From NCBI GenBank assembly GCA_964639245.1, contig CAZXCU010000027.1, forward strand, positions 1-49,605: a DNA stretch of 49,605 bases, read 5' to 3'. The position numbers and the translations under genes were made by a program. The notes below the pieces were generated by a model that was not told the origin of the DNA, ran no database searches, and saw only the letters and a list, made by a program, of their open reading frames with translations. Positions 31,837 through 39,420 of this stretch are shown here, piece by piece. This DNA is from SB15 sp964639245. Its GTDB lineage: Bacteria > Chloroflexota > Anaerolineae > Aggregatilineales > J027. Within the stretch, counting starts at the first letter, position 1; every line of letters starts with the position of its first letter.

Positions 31837-32880
31837 ATGAAAAAACGTCGTATTTTCCTGAGTTACCAGCGCAGTTCTTCCAAAATTTATGCCCGCTACA
31901 TTGTGGATAAATTGGAAGATTGGGGGATGGATGTTTTTCTGGATGTGGAGGACATCACCCAAGGGCGGTTTGATGAAATCATTGGCCGCGAAATTGCTGA
32001 CCGCGAGTATTTCATCGTCATTTTAACCCCCAAAACCCTGCAATCGGAATGGGTGGTGCGCGAAATTGAAACCGCCCTGCGTCACCGCAAACATATTATT
32101 TCGATTCTGATGGATGAATTTGATTTTAATATCCCCCTGCCCCCGTCGATCCTCCAGTTAAAATATTATCATGGCTTGCCTTATATTCATGAATATGCCG
32201 ATAGTTTTTTTGACAAGCTCAAACAAGCCCTACGGCGCGATTTAACCCTGCCCACCGCCAAACAACCCACCGTTGCCAGCTACATGACGCGGATGCAGCA
32301 AAAACGCTCCCGTCAATTCTGGATAGCGATTTTTGGCATCGCCGTTTTCATTTTCACAGCGCTGCTGGTTTTGGCGGCCTACGCCTTTTCGGGGGACAAC
32401 GGCGGGGAAGATGCCAACACCTCAACGGAAATCGCTACCGATGCTCCGACTCAAGCCGTGCAGCAAACTCAGACTCCCGCCGAAGAATCCAGCTACACGC
32501 TGCGCTTGGTCTATACCAACAACTACGCCTTTTTGCTGAACATTGGCACAAGAAATATTGATATTGGACATTTATCATTTGTGCAGGGCAATCGGCATTT
32601 TGAAGCAGAGGATTGGCGGACTGATTATTATGCCGTTGGTAGTCGTGGCTCGATTGATGCCCTGCCGCCGAATGGCTGCTATCAGGTGTTTCGGGTTGGC
32701 GCAGACGAACCCGCCATGCCCGAAGGCTGTCCGCGTCGTTTTGGATGGGTTTCGCGTTTTAACGGCACATTCTGGCTGCCCGCCGATGACTCCGTGACCC
32801 AATTTCAGGTCTACCAGTACGATTCGTCCATTGCCACCTGCGACATCGCCGCCGGAGTCTGCGAATTTTCTATTCCATGA
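31837..32880 (+). CDS. TIR-domain protein with one transmembrane helix and an extracellular domain
   Basis: A 347-residue protein. Residues 1-135 form a TIR domain (FLSYQRSSSKIYARYIVDKLEDW, FLDVEDI). E76 in EWVVREIETAL is at the position of the catalytic glutamate of TIR NADases. A transmembrane helix follows (IAIFGIAVFIFTALLVLAAY, about 170-190), then a Thr/Gln-rich linker and a beta-rich outer domain with cysteines (NGCYQVF, EGCPRR, ATCDIAAGVCEF). The design suggests an outer sensor coupled to a cytosolic TIR effector. I prefer the ATG at 31837; an ATG at 31804 is also in frame. Confidence 0.85.
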   Translation: MKKRRIFLSYQRSSSKIYARYIVDKLEDWGMDVFLDVEDITQGRFDEIIGREIADREYFIVILTPKTLQSEWVVREIETALRHRKHIISILMDEFDFNIPLPPSILQLKYYHGLPYIHEYADSFFDKLKQALRRDLTLPTAKQPTVASYMTRMQQKRSRQFWIAIFGIAVFIFTALLVLAAYAFSGDNGGEDANTSTEIATDAPTQAVQQTQTPAEESSYTLRLVYTNNYAFLLNIGTRNIDIGHLSFVQGNRHFEAEDWRTDYYAVGSRGSIDALPPNGCYQVFRVGADEPAMPEGCPRRFGWVSRFNGTFWLPADDSVTQFQVYQYDSSIATCDIAAGVCEFSIP

Positions 32881-32884
32881 TTAA

Positions 32885-33298
32885 TTAGGTCGCAATTTCG
32901 AGCCATGCGTCCAAAGCACTCAACATATCAATATGCAGTCTGGCTCTGTCTAAAATCCCGTCAAACCCAATGAGAGATTCTTCTGTTTCGGTAAACCATG
33001 CTCTAATTTCAAATTCTTGGGTTTGGTTTCCAGCCAAATCTTCCAAGTAGATAGTCAACATAGCTTCATAGGCCTCAAACTGCTGATTAGCAAGTCCGGC
33101 TTGTTGAACCACGACTTTTTCGGGGCGAACCAACCGATATTCAATCACATTCAATAAGGCTGTTGGGAATAAAGAGACCTCTGCCCCCGTATCAATCGTC
33201 GCAGTGATAAGCCGATGATACCCATTAGTAAGTTTGATATTGACAAAAACTTCCACTTGCCCCGGATTTCGATATGTTCTTAATTGAATACGCGGCAC
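32885..33298 (-). CDS. Retropepsin-like aspartic protease domain protein
   Basis: A 137-residue protein with the active-site motif ATIDTGAEVSLFP (D-T-G-A) near residue 37 and a second half with LIGFDGILDR, matching the retroviral-type aspartic protease fold found in small bacterial proteins. It would act as a homodimer. The start is GTG at 33298 with GGAAGG upstream. It directly follows the DUF5678 gene, so the two form an operon. The substrate is unknown; cleavage or binding of a specific partner, perhaps the DUF5678 protein, is possible. Confidence 0.82.
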   Translation of the reverse strand: MPRIQLRTYRNPGQVEVFVNIKLTNGYHRLITATIDTGAEVSLFPTALLNVIEYRLVRPEKVVVQQAGLANQQFEAYEAMLTIYLEDLAGNQTQEFEIRAWFTETEESLIGFDGILDRARLHIDMLSALDAWLEIAT

Positions 33299-33301
33299 TT
33301 C

Positions 33302-33589
33302 TTAACCTTCCATCATTTTGGGTTTTGCCCGCAAGAAAGGATGACGAACAAACAATTTTTCCACGATGGGGGTAATCACTTCATCTTTATCTGCCCCGTG
33401 CATTTCTGCATCTTGAACTGCCGCTTCATAAGTATCCCCTGTTCCAATGACCTGCTGCTGGTACACCACAATGAATACCTGACCATGTTGTTCGATAAGC
33501 ATTTGACGATTGCGCCCCACCCAATCAAAATCTTCCAACATGTTACGTGGGGTCTGTCCATAGGGGTGGTCTAAATTAATTCTGGTCAT
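33302..33589 (-). CDS. DUF5678-family small protein
   Basis: A 95-residue protein matching the short DUF5678 pattern: FDWVGRNRQMLIEQHGQVFIVVYQQQVIGTGDTYEAAVQDAEMHG, two strands and a helix. The C-terminus (VRHPFLRAKPKM) is basic. I start at the ATG at 33589, which has GGAG 8 bases upstream; the frame is open for 11 more codons. It ends 3 bases before the protease gene start. Genes of this family often stand beside small retropepsin-like genes, and the function of the pair is not established. Confidence 0.8.
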   Translation of the reverse strand: MTRINLDHPYGQTPRNMLEDFDWVGRNRQMLIEQHGQVFIVVYQQQVIGTGDTYEAAVQDAEMHGADKDEVITPIVEKLFVRHPFLRAKPKMMEG

Positions 33590-33603
33590 AGCGATTGCTC
33601 CGT

Positions 33604-34458
33604 TTATAGATAAATTGTACACCCATTACTTTCCATCTGACTCATCCACACCAGCATCTCCTCCACCTGATTCCAGCGTAGATCTAATTTTTCCAACTGC
33701 GGAATCCGGGCGATTGTCTGCGGCAGCTCCTTCAACCGATTCCCCCGTACATCCAGATAACGCAAATTTTGCAAGTTGCCGATTGTCTCTGGCAGCCTTT
33801 CCAACCGATTATTCCGCAAATCCAATTCCCATAAATCCGTCAACGCGCCAACAGAATCGGGTAAAATTTCCAGTTCATTGTCCCGCAAATGCAATTTTCT
33901 CAGCCGTCTTAAACCGCCTATCCCCTGTGGCAGCCCGACCAACCGATTCCCCATGACATGCAGTTCCTTGAGATTTTTCAACCCGCCAAGCGAATCGGGC
34001 AGTGCGGCAAGGTGATTGTTGTACAGGCGCAGTTCTATCAAATTTTCCAATTCACCAAGCGAATCAGGTAAAACGGTTAGCTGGTTATCCGTCAAGTTCA
34101 AATAGCGCAAGTTTTCGAGTTCCCCCACCCGCTCCGCAACCACTTTCAACTGATTGTTGCTAAGGTACAAAAATTGGAGGTTTTTCAGATTCCACACAGA
34201 GTCGGGAATATCGGTGAGTTGGTTGTGGGCTGCGTCCAAAATTTGCAGTTGGCTTAACCTGCCGATACTGGCGGGTAATTCGGTTAGACTCATGCCATCA
34301 ATATACAGTTGGGTTAGATTTTGCAGGTTGCCAATCTGCACGGACAAGACCCCAATCGGATTTTCCCCGATGGACAATTTTTGCAAATCGGTTCTCTGCC
34401 ATAGTTCATCGGGCAACATGTGTAGGTGCTGCTGGCGCAAGTTCAAGGTGGTCATCAT
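33604..34458 (-). CDS. Leucine-rich repeat protein
   Basis: A 284-residue protein made of about eleven 23-residue leucine-rich repeats (LPDSLGELENLIELRLYNNHL and similar). They form one solenoid with no catalytic domain, signal peptide or membrane segment. It is probably a protein-binding scaffold in the cytoplasm. I start at the ATG at 34458 (GGGGAA upstream). The longer frame to 34491 would run through the terminator of the upstream CBS gene, so the shorter start is preferred. It lies upstream of the DUF5678 and protease genes in the same direction, with a 14-base gap. Confidence 0.88.
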   Translation of the reverse strand: MMTTLNLRQQHLHMLPDELWQRTDLQKLSIGENPIGVLSVQIGNLQNLTQLYIDGMSLTELPASIGRLSQLQILDAAHNQLTDIPDSVWNLKNLQFLYLSNNQLKVVAERVGELENLRYLNLTDNQLTVLPDSLGELENLIELRLYNNHLAALPDSLGGLKNLKELHVMGNRLVGLPQGIGGLRRLRKLHLRDNELEILPDSVGALTDLWELDLRNNRLERLPETIGNLQNLRYLDVRGNRLKELPQTIARIPQLEKLDLRWNQVEEMLVWMSQMESNGCTIYL

Positions 34459-34469
34459 TTTCCCCAAAA

Positions 34470-34501
34470 ACACAAAAAAAAGCGGGTGCATTGTCCCGCT
34501 T
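34470..34501 (-). terminator. Intrinsic terminator of the CBS-domain gene
   Basis: On the minus strand AAGCGGG-ACAATGCA-CCCGCTT is followed by a long T-run (complement of 34470-34480). It lies 33 bases past the CBS stop codon and just before the LRR start. Confidence 0.88.
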
Positions 34502-34534
34502 CACTGAGATGCAGAAAGGATAACTCGCAATGAA

Positions 34535-34966
34535 TCAGTCGGTTAAATGCTGGCGCAGGGTATGGACTTCGCCTTCGTAGTGGACAAGCTGTGCCTTCAC
34601 CACGTCGCCAATCGTAATCATGCCCACCAGTTCCTCATTTTCAAGCACGGGCAAATGGCGAATCCGTCGGGTGGTCATGGTGTGGGTGAGATATTCAATT
34701 TCATCCTGCGGCACCGCCACAATCAAACTTTTGGTCATAATCGTGGAAACAGGTTTAGAAAACACCTCCAACCCCTGTTTCGCAGCCTCGCGCACAATAT
34801 CTCGTTCCGAAAGAATCCCTACCGGATGCTGCCCTGTGTCTACCACTACCAGCGCCCCGATGCGATGTTCTGCCAAGCGCTGTGTTGCTGCCATCACGCT
34901 GGCCTCTGGACTAATCGTGATTACCGCTGCCCCGCCTTTGGTCATTAAAATTTCTTGTACGCGCAT
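34535..34966 (-). CDS. Two-CBS-domain protein
   Basis: A 143-residue protein consisting of a CBS pair: residues 10-60 (ITISPEASVMAATQRLAEHRIGALVVVD...GILSERDIVREAA) and 75-130 (IVAVPQDEIEYLTHTMTTRRIRHLPVLENEELVGMITIGDVV). CBS pairs bind adenine nucleotides and act as energy-state regulators of partner proteins. The ATG at 34966 has AGGAGA 7 bases upstream; the frame extends 32 codons further without family character. It is a stand-alone gene with its own terminator. Confidence 0.92.
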   Translation of the reverse strand: MRVQEILMTKGGAAVITISPEASVMAATQRLAEHRIGALVVVDTGQHPVGILSERDIVREAAKQGLEVFSKPVSTIMTKSLIVAVPQDEIEYLTHTMTTRRIRHLPVLENEELVGMITIGDVVKAQLVHYEGEVHTLRQHLTD

Positions 34967-35140
34967 GGACTGGTCTCCTTGCAATAAAATTTCTTTGCTA
35001 ACAGCATAACACATTTTTAAGCCAGTCAAACAATTTTTAAATTTCACACATTTTTTACACATTCGATAAAATCAGATAATACATCGCCGCTATCTTCAAG
35101 TAGAAGCCTCAAATCAATTTCACAAGGGAGTAACGAGCAT

Positions 35141-36232
35141 ATGTGGATAAAACGAGTCGTCTTGACGGGTTTAATTGGCCTGATGGTCAGCGCGGGGGTA
35201 GTCAGCGCCCAAGATCCAACCGAGGATGGACATGAACACGAAGTGGATTTACAAAATTTGCCGTTAGGGGATGATAAAGTTAGCACCTCGCCCCAGCGCG
35301 GTTTTTTGTGGGCGTGCCGGGTGGATTCCGGCGGCGGGGGTGCGTTCCAAGATGGCCCGTGGATTAATGCCGAAGCTGGCACATGGGATGCCACCGCGAA
35401 AATTACCGTTGATGGTGCAATTCTCTGGCAAAATTACACGTTCAGCATCGAGATTGTGGGCGACAAACGGGTGATCACGGGCAACGGCCTACCGCCGCAC
35501 GCCACCGGCATTTATCCGGTGCAAACGTCGGATGACGCTTATCAATATGACCGCAACCCCAATTCGATTCAGCAGCAAACCATCACATTGGAACTGCCTT
35601 TGAATCCGACCTTAGCGGCTGCCCCTTCATGTGCGCCGGGCGAAATTGGCATTGCCATCACCGGGATTCCCATTTTTAACGCTTTGGATGCCGAAGGGCG
35701 CGATGCCGTTGCCCATGAAATTCAGGATGAATGCGACGGACACCCCCAGATTTCCGGTCAATACCACTATCATAATTTGAGTTCGTGCATTGAGGAACTT
35801 GATTTGGACGCGGATACCTCCAGCCACTCTCCCCTGATTGGTTATGCGTTTGATGGCTTTGGCATTTTCGGGTATCGTGGCGAAAATGGCGAACTCATGA
35901 CCAATGAAACGTTGGATGAATGTCACGGGCATACTCATGTGATTGAATGGGATGGGCAACAGGTCGAAATGTACCATTACCATGCCACTGCCGAATTTCC
36001 CTATACAGTCGGCTGTATGCGCGGCACCCCGGTCATGTTCCATTCGGGTGGGATGCAACAGGGCGGACAGCAAGGACAGCCTCCACAGGGCGGACAGCAA
36101 GGACAACCTCCGCAGGGTGGACAAGGACAACCTCCGCAGGGTGGACAAGGACAACCTCCGCAGGGTGGGCAAGGACAACCTCCGCAGGGTGGGCAAGGAC
36201 AGCCCCCACAGGGCGGCGGCACAAACGGCTAA
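35141..36232 (+). CDS. Secreted YHYH-domain protein with Gly/Gln/Pro repeat tail
   Basis: A 363-residue protein with a signal peptide (KRVVLTGLIGLMVSAGVVSA) and the YHYH domain: SGQYHYHNLSSC, LIGYAFDGFGIFGY, TLDECHGHTHV and EMYHYHATAEFPYTVGCMRG. The histidines and cysteines suggest metal binding. The C-terminal 60 residues repeat QGGQGQPP and are encoded by a tandem 24-bp repeat. The domain is found in exported proteins of varied bacteria; no activity is established. It is a single gene with its own terminator. Confidence 0.88.
   Translation: MWIKRVVLTGLIGLMVSAGVVSAQDPTEDGHEHEVDLQNLPLGDDKVSTSPQRGFLWACRVDSGGGGAFQDGPWINAEAGTWDATAKITVDGAILWQNYTFSIEIVGDKRVITGNGLPPHATGIYPVQTSDDAYQYDRNPNSIQQQTITLELPLNPTLAAAPSCAPGEIGIAITGIPIFNALDAEGRDAVAHEIQDECDGHPQISGQYHYHNLSSCIEELDLDADTSSHSPLIGYAFDGFGIFGYRGENGELMTNETLDECHGHTHVIEWDGQQVEMYHYHATAEFPYTVGCMRGTPVMFHSGGMQQGGQQGQPPQGGQQGQPPQGGQGQPPQGGQGQPPQGGQGQPPQGGQGQPPQGGGTNG
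36049..36222 (+). repeat. 24-bp tandem repeat encoding QGGQGQPP
   Basis: About seven direct copies of a 24- to 27-bp unit (for example GGACAAGGACAACCTCCGCA) lie at the 3' end of the YHYH gene. The last copies differ by single bases. Copy-number change by slippage would keep the frame. Confidence 0.88.
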
Positions 36233-36244
36233 TTAGATTCAATG

Positions 36245-36276
36245 AAAATGGGGCTGGTACGAACATCCCCATTTTT
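36245..36276 (+). terminator. Intrinsic terminator of the YHYH gene
   Basis: AAAATGGGG...CCCCATTTTT, 12 bases after the YHYH stop codon. It argues against an upstream start for the following SDR gene. Confidence 0.88.
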
Positions 36277-36334
36277 CGTTATTTTCCCCGTCCCTGTGGT
36301 AATATTTTCTTTCAAAATTAAAGGCTCGGTAAAA

Positions 36335-37099
36335 ATGCGTTTAAAAGACAAAGTTGCCATTGTCACAGGGGCCTCACGCGGCATCGGGGAAGCCATCGCC
36401 AAAGGGTATGCGCGGGAAGGGGCATCTGTGGTCATTGCCAGCCGCAAACAGGACTCCCTCGATACCCTCCTCCCTGAAATTCAAGCCTTCGGAGGCGAAG
36501 TCCGCGCCTTTGCCACCCACACAGGCGACCTCGCCCAATGCCAAGCCCTCATCAACAAAACCGTGGCCGAATTTGGCAAGGTCGATATTCTGGTCAACAA
36601 TGCCGCCACCAACCCGCAGTTTGGCCCGATGATGGACTCCGAACCGTCCCAATGGCAAAAAATTTACGAAGTCAACGTCATGGGTTATTTTTACCTGTGT
36701 AAATATGCAGCGGACGTAATGCGCCAGCGTCAAAGCGGCGGCAAACTCATTAATGTGGCATCCGTGTTGGGGCTGCAACCCCATTTCACAATGGGCATTT
36801 ACAGCGTATCCAAAGCGGCGGTCATCGCCATGACCCAAGCGCTGGCGCAGGAACTCGCCCCGGACAATATTCAAGTCAATGCCATTGCGCCGGGCATCAT
36901 CAAGACCAAATTTGCCGAAGCGCTCTGGTCAAATGATGAGATTCACCAGCGCTTAATTGACAACACCCCCGCCGGACGCATCGGCGCACCGGAAGAATTG
37001 GTCGAAGCGGCGGTGTACCTTGCCTCCGACGGCTCCAGTTACATGACGGGGCAAGTCATGGTCGTGGATGGCGGGGCAAGTTTGAGCAATATTTTTTAA
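36335..37099 (+). CDS. Classical SDR oxidoreductase
   Basis: A 254-residue short-chain dehydrogenase. The cofactor loop TGASRGIGEA is at residues 11-20, NNA near residue 88, and the catalytic Y156-x3-K160 in YSVSKAA. Basic residues after the loop (SRKQ) favour NADP(H). The C-terminal DGSSYMTGQVMVVDGG is typical of the FabG-like group. I start at the ATG at 36335, because the upstream frame would run through the YHYH terminator. The substrate is unknown. Confidence 0.93.
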   Translation: MRLKDKVAIVTGASRGIGEAIAKGYAREGASVVIASRKQDSLDTLLPEIQAFGGEVRAFATHTGDLAQCQALINKTVAEFGKVDILVNNAATNPQFGPMMDSEPSQWQKIYEVNVMGYFYLCKYAADVMRQRQSGGKLINVASVLGLQPHFTMGIYSVSKAAVIAMTQALAQELAPDNIQVNAIAPGIIKTKFAEALWSNDEIHQRLIDNTPAGRIGAPEELVEAAVYLASDGSSYMTGQVMVVDGGASLSNIF

Positions 37100-37140
37100 G
37101 GTGTAACCGTAGGAACAGCATCATGCAGTTTAACTTTGAA

Positions 37141-37262
37141 CTCACCTTACACAATGCGGGAAAATCCCCACCCTCCATCCCTCCCCAAAGCATTGGGGAG
37201 GGAAGCCGAAGGCAGGGTGGGGTCAAAACATCTCCCCAAAACTCTATTCTGTGTAAGGTGAG
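37141..37262. mobile_element. 122-bp MITE, family 2 copy 2
   Basis: The perfect 13-bp inverted ends CTCACCTTACACA and TGTGTAAGGTGAG enclose the same core as copy 1 at 16221-16341. Flanking 7-bp direct repeats CTTTGAA (37134-37140) and CTTTTAA (37263-37269) match at 6 of 7. It is intergenic, 41 bases after the SDR stop codon. Confidence 0.82.
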
Positions 37263-37347
37263 CTTTTAAATATGGATACCCTTTACTTGAGCGCGGTGTG
37301 GCTGCACCGGGCTAAATGCCGTCCATGATAAATAATGGAAGTTTCGA

Positions 37348-37500
37348 ATGCGCTACGCAGTTATCTTTGAATACGAAAACGATACCTACTCCGCTTATGT
37401 ACCAGACCTACCCGGCTGCGTAGCGGCAGGTGATAATTTTGAAGACACCAAACCGCTTATTCCTGAACCCCTTACCACGATTGAATATATTGAAGTCTGA
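37348..37500 (+). pseudogene. HicB antitoxin-like remnant with internal deletion
   Basis: A 50-codon frame, intact from ATG to TGA. Residues 1-34 match the HicB N-terminal domain (RYAVIFEYENDTYSAYVPDLPGCVAAGD). Residues 36-50 (PLIPEPLTTIEYIEV) match the typical HicB end. The helical middle, usually about 25 residues (the ...EEVLENIREAIE... part), is missing, so the frame looks like an in-frame deletion product. No HicA toxin gene is adjacent. It ends 2 bases before the next gene. It may be a relic or a reduced antitoxin-like peptide. Confidence 0.7.
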
Positions 37501-37502
37501 AC

Positions 37503-38129
37503 ATGCAATTACTCATTGACGGACATTCCCACGATTTCACCCCCATCAAAGCCTTTCGCGCTGCCCACCACCTGCCCGATACCTTTGGTATTGCCCATTT
37601 TGAACCCAAAGAGTATCACGGTTTGGGCAGCATCGAACACAAAGGCGCAGAACTCAACTTTTTGCGGCAAATGGTCATCGAAGCCATTCCCGCCCAGATG
37701 ACCCCGCCGCAATGGTTAAAATTTTTGCCAAATTTGCAAAAAGTTTTCCGCCGCTATCTGATGCTCGCTGGCACAGGCTTACGCGAATTTGAGGTCGATT
37801 TCGCCGTAGCAGGGTTTGAAAATGTCTGCCAAGCGCTGATTTATGCCAAAATTCAAGCCGATGCCCTGCGCGATTCTGCCCAATCCCCCCAACCCACCTT
37901 CGAGTCCGTCTACGATTCCTGGTTACAGAGTACCGTGCGACTTTCCCGTACCACCTATGGCTATGACACATGGCGCGTGCAAATCGTCAACCATGCCTAT
38001 GGGCGGGTCGGGTTGCGGATTCAAGCCAACAATGAGATTTTTTATGTGTGGGACAATGAATTGGCCTGCCCTGCCGAACGCTTCATGCACGATTTACTGG
38101 GGGAGATTTCAAAATATATTTTGGACTAG
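37503..38129 (+). CDS. Uncharacterised protein
   Basis: A 208-residue soluble protein of no recognised family. The N-terminus is HSHDFTPIKAFRAAHHLPDTFGIAHFEPKEYHGL. The middle is helical, and the C-terminal part (TWRVQIVNHAYGRVGLRIQANNEIFYVWDNELACPAERFMHDLLGEI) is a beta-strand/helix unit. No signal peptide or membrane segment is seen. It starts 2 bases after the HicB-like remnant, suggesting co-transcription. The identical 132-bp MITE copy B lies 20 bases past its stop codon. Confidence 0.68.
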   Translation: MQLLIDGHSHDFTPIKAFRAAHHLPDTFGIAHFEPKEYHGLGSIEHKGAELNFLRQMVIEAIPAQMTPPQWLKFLPNLQKVFRRYLMLAGTGLREFEVDFAVAGFENVCQALIYAKIQADALRDSAQSPQPTFESVYDSWLQSTVRLSRTTYGYDTWRVQIVNHAYGRVGLRIQANNEIFYVWDNELACPAERFMHDLLGEISKYILD

Positions 38130-38149
38130 ATTTGATAGACGCGATATAA

Positions 38150-38281
38150 TGGACAAATCAATTAAAAACCAAACGATTGCGGACAGCATGGATGCTGTCC
38201 CTACAAGAAATGCACCCGTAGGGACGGGATATATCCCGTCCGCTAAAGTTGGATTCATTTAAGGTCTAATTGCCTTGTCCA
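38150..38281. mobile_element. 132-bp MITE, copy B (inverse orientation)
   Basis: The exact reverse complement of copy A at 13166-13297, base for base. It is flanked by TAA on both sides (38147-38149 and 38282-38284). It lies between the uncharacterised gene and the convergent TIR-lipocalin-like gene. Confidence 0.88.
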
Positions 38282-38350
38282 TAAGCAATGTTTTTTTTCA
38301 TTATACTATGTGCATATCCATGTTTAATCTACATTATTTCCCGTGCGGAC

Positions 38351-39205
38351 TTATTTCCCCTGCAAAAATTTCTCTAAATTCGCCAAATCTTCCTCTTTCA
38401 ACCAAGACGGAACGTGGCTGCCCACAAAATTAAAATTAATTACCGACAGCACTTCTTCTTGTTTACCCACCCAATAATGCCCCGAAATTTTCTGACGGTT
38501 GCCAGATACAATTACCCGCCCTTGCCCGTACATGGCAGTGTCATTCAACCAGCGCCATTTGAACTCAAACACATGCCCCATCAATTCCCCGATGTACACA
38601 CCCCACTTGGTCAAAATTTTCTTGTCGGGCAGCGCATAATACCCCGCCACATATTGGTTTTTCTGCTTAAAAAAGACTTCGACCTTTGAAATAGGGTCTA
38701 CCCACAAGCCCGCCAAATTGACATTTTCGGCGATTTTACTAGGGCTATTTTTATCCGCTTCGGCAAGGACTTCAATCAACCGCCCGATGTCATAGCGAAA
38801 CCGTTCATGCGAGAGCGCCAGCGCATTCCGCCGCGCTAATTTTTTCAGATTTTCAGGCAAATCATCCGGCGTGGGCATTTTGGCATTGTCTACTAACACC
38901 GGTACAACCAAAATTTGCCGTTCCAATGCTTGGGCAATTTCCAACCGCACAAAATCAAGCGGGTTGTCCAAACGCCGTGCGCCTGTCTCGTCACACAGTG
39001 TCAGCCATTCCTTGCCAATCACCGCCACCAGCGCGTTACATTTATTAATTTCAGTCTCGATGATGTCCACAAAATCTTGACCCAGCTTGATGGTGTCAAT
39101 ATCCATAAAAATCTTATCGTTGCCAAAATGCGCGGTCAGGTGGTCATATAAACGGCCTGTATACCCCGCGCTGTCTTCCCGCCGATAGCTGATGAAAAGT
39201 CGCAT
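38351..39205 (-). CDS. TIR-domain protein with C-terminal lipocalin-like domain
   Basis: A 284-residue cytosolic protein. Residues 1-145 form a TIR domain (FISYRREDSAGYTGRLYDHL, IFMDIDTI, VVPVLVDNAKMP). E89 in NPLDFVRLEIAQAL is the expected catalytic glutamate. Residues 165-265 form a beta-rich domain (LAGLWVDPISKVEVFFKQ, GVYIGELMGHVFEFKWRW, GQGRVIVSGNRQKISGHYW) that resembles a small lipocalin/META-like barrel. There is no membrane segment. It is divergent from the large TIR-propeller gene, with about 215 bases between them. A ligand-sensing barrel fused to a TIR effector is an inference. Confidence 0.85.
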   Translation of the reverse strand: MRLFISYRREDSAGYTGRLYDHLTAHFGNDKIFMDIDTIKLGQDFVDIIETEINKCNALVAVIGKEWLTLCDETGARRLDNPLDFVRLEIAQALERQILVVPVLVDNAKMPTPDDLPENLKKLARRNALALSHERFRYDIGRLIEVLAEADKNSPSKIAENVNLAGLWVDPISKVEVFFKQKNQYVAGYYALPDKKILTKWGVYIGELMGHVFEFKWRWLNDTAMYGQGRVIVSGNRQKISGHYWVGKQEEVLSVINFNFVGSHVPSWLKEEDLANLEKFLQGK

Positions 39206-39255
39206 TGCGTAAAATTCCTAGCGTGTAGCATGACGTGTACACTATAATAGTTTTC

Positions 39256-39389
39256 ATCTGTAAATTCGCCAAGAAGCATGTTGGTAGGGGCGGATTTCAC
39301 GGCGCAGGTACGCGAAATCCCTCTCATTCTAGGGGAGGGTTAGGGTGGGTTAGCGCCGTAATCCGTCCTTTAACTCACATTTTACAGAT
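39256..39389. mobile_element. MITE-like inverted-repeat element between the divergent TIR genes
   Basis: The perfect 9-bp inverted ends ATCTGTAAA (39256-39264) and TTTACAGAT (39381-39389) bound 134 bp, the same size class as the other elements. Inside, GGGGCGGATTTCACGGCGC pairs with GCGCCGTAATCCGTCC. No clear target duplication is visible. It fills the shared upstream region of both TIR genes. Confidence 0.55.
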
Positions 39390-39420
39390 AATACAAAAAT
39401 CAGTCTATGAGAAAAGCGCC

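Noticed and set aside
34459..34491. Upstream start of the LRR gene
   Set aside because: The extended frame crosses the CBS gene terminator, and the ATG at 34458 has its own ribosome-binding site.
36049..36222. CRISPR-like array
   Set aside because: The repeat is a direct tandem 24-bp coding repeat without spacers. No other regularly spaced repeats are present in the window.
36242..36334. Upstream start of the SDR gene
   Set aside because: The extra codons translate the YHYH terminator, and the SDR fold starts at residue 1 of the shorter form.
39235..39420. N-terminal extension of the TIR-propeller protein
   Set aside because: The extra 62 codons translate an inverted-repeat element, and the TIR domain begins exactly at the ATG at 39421.
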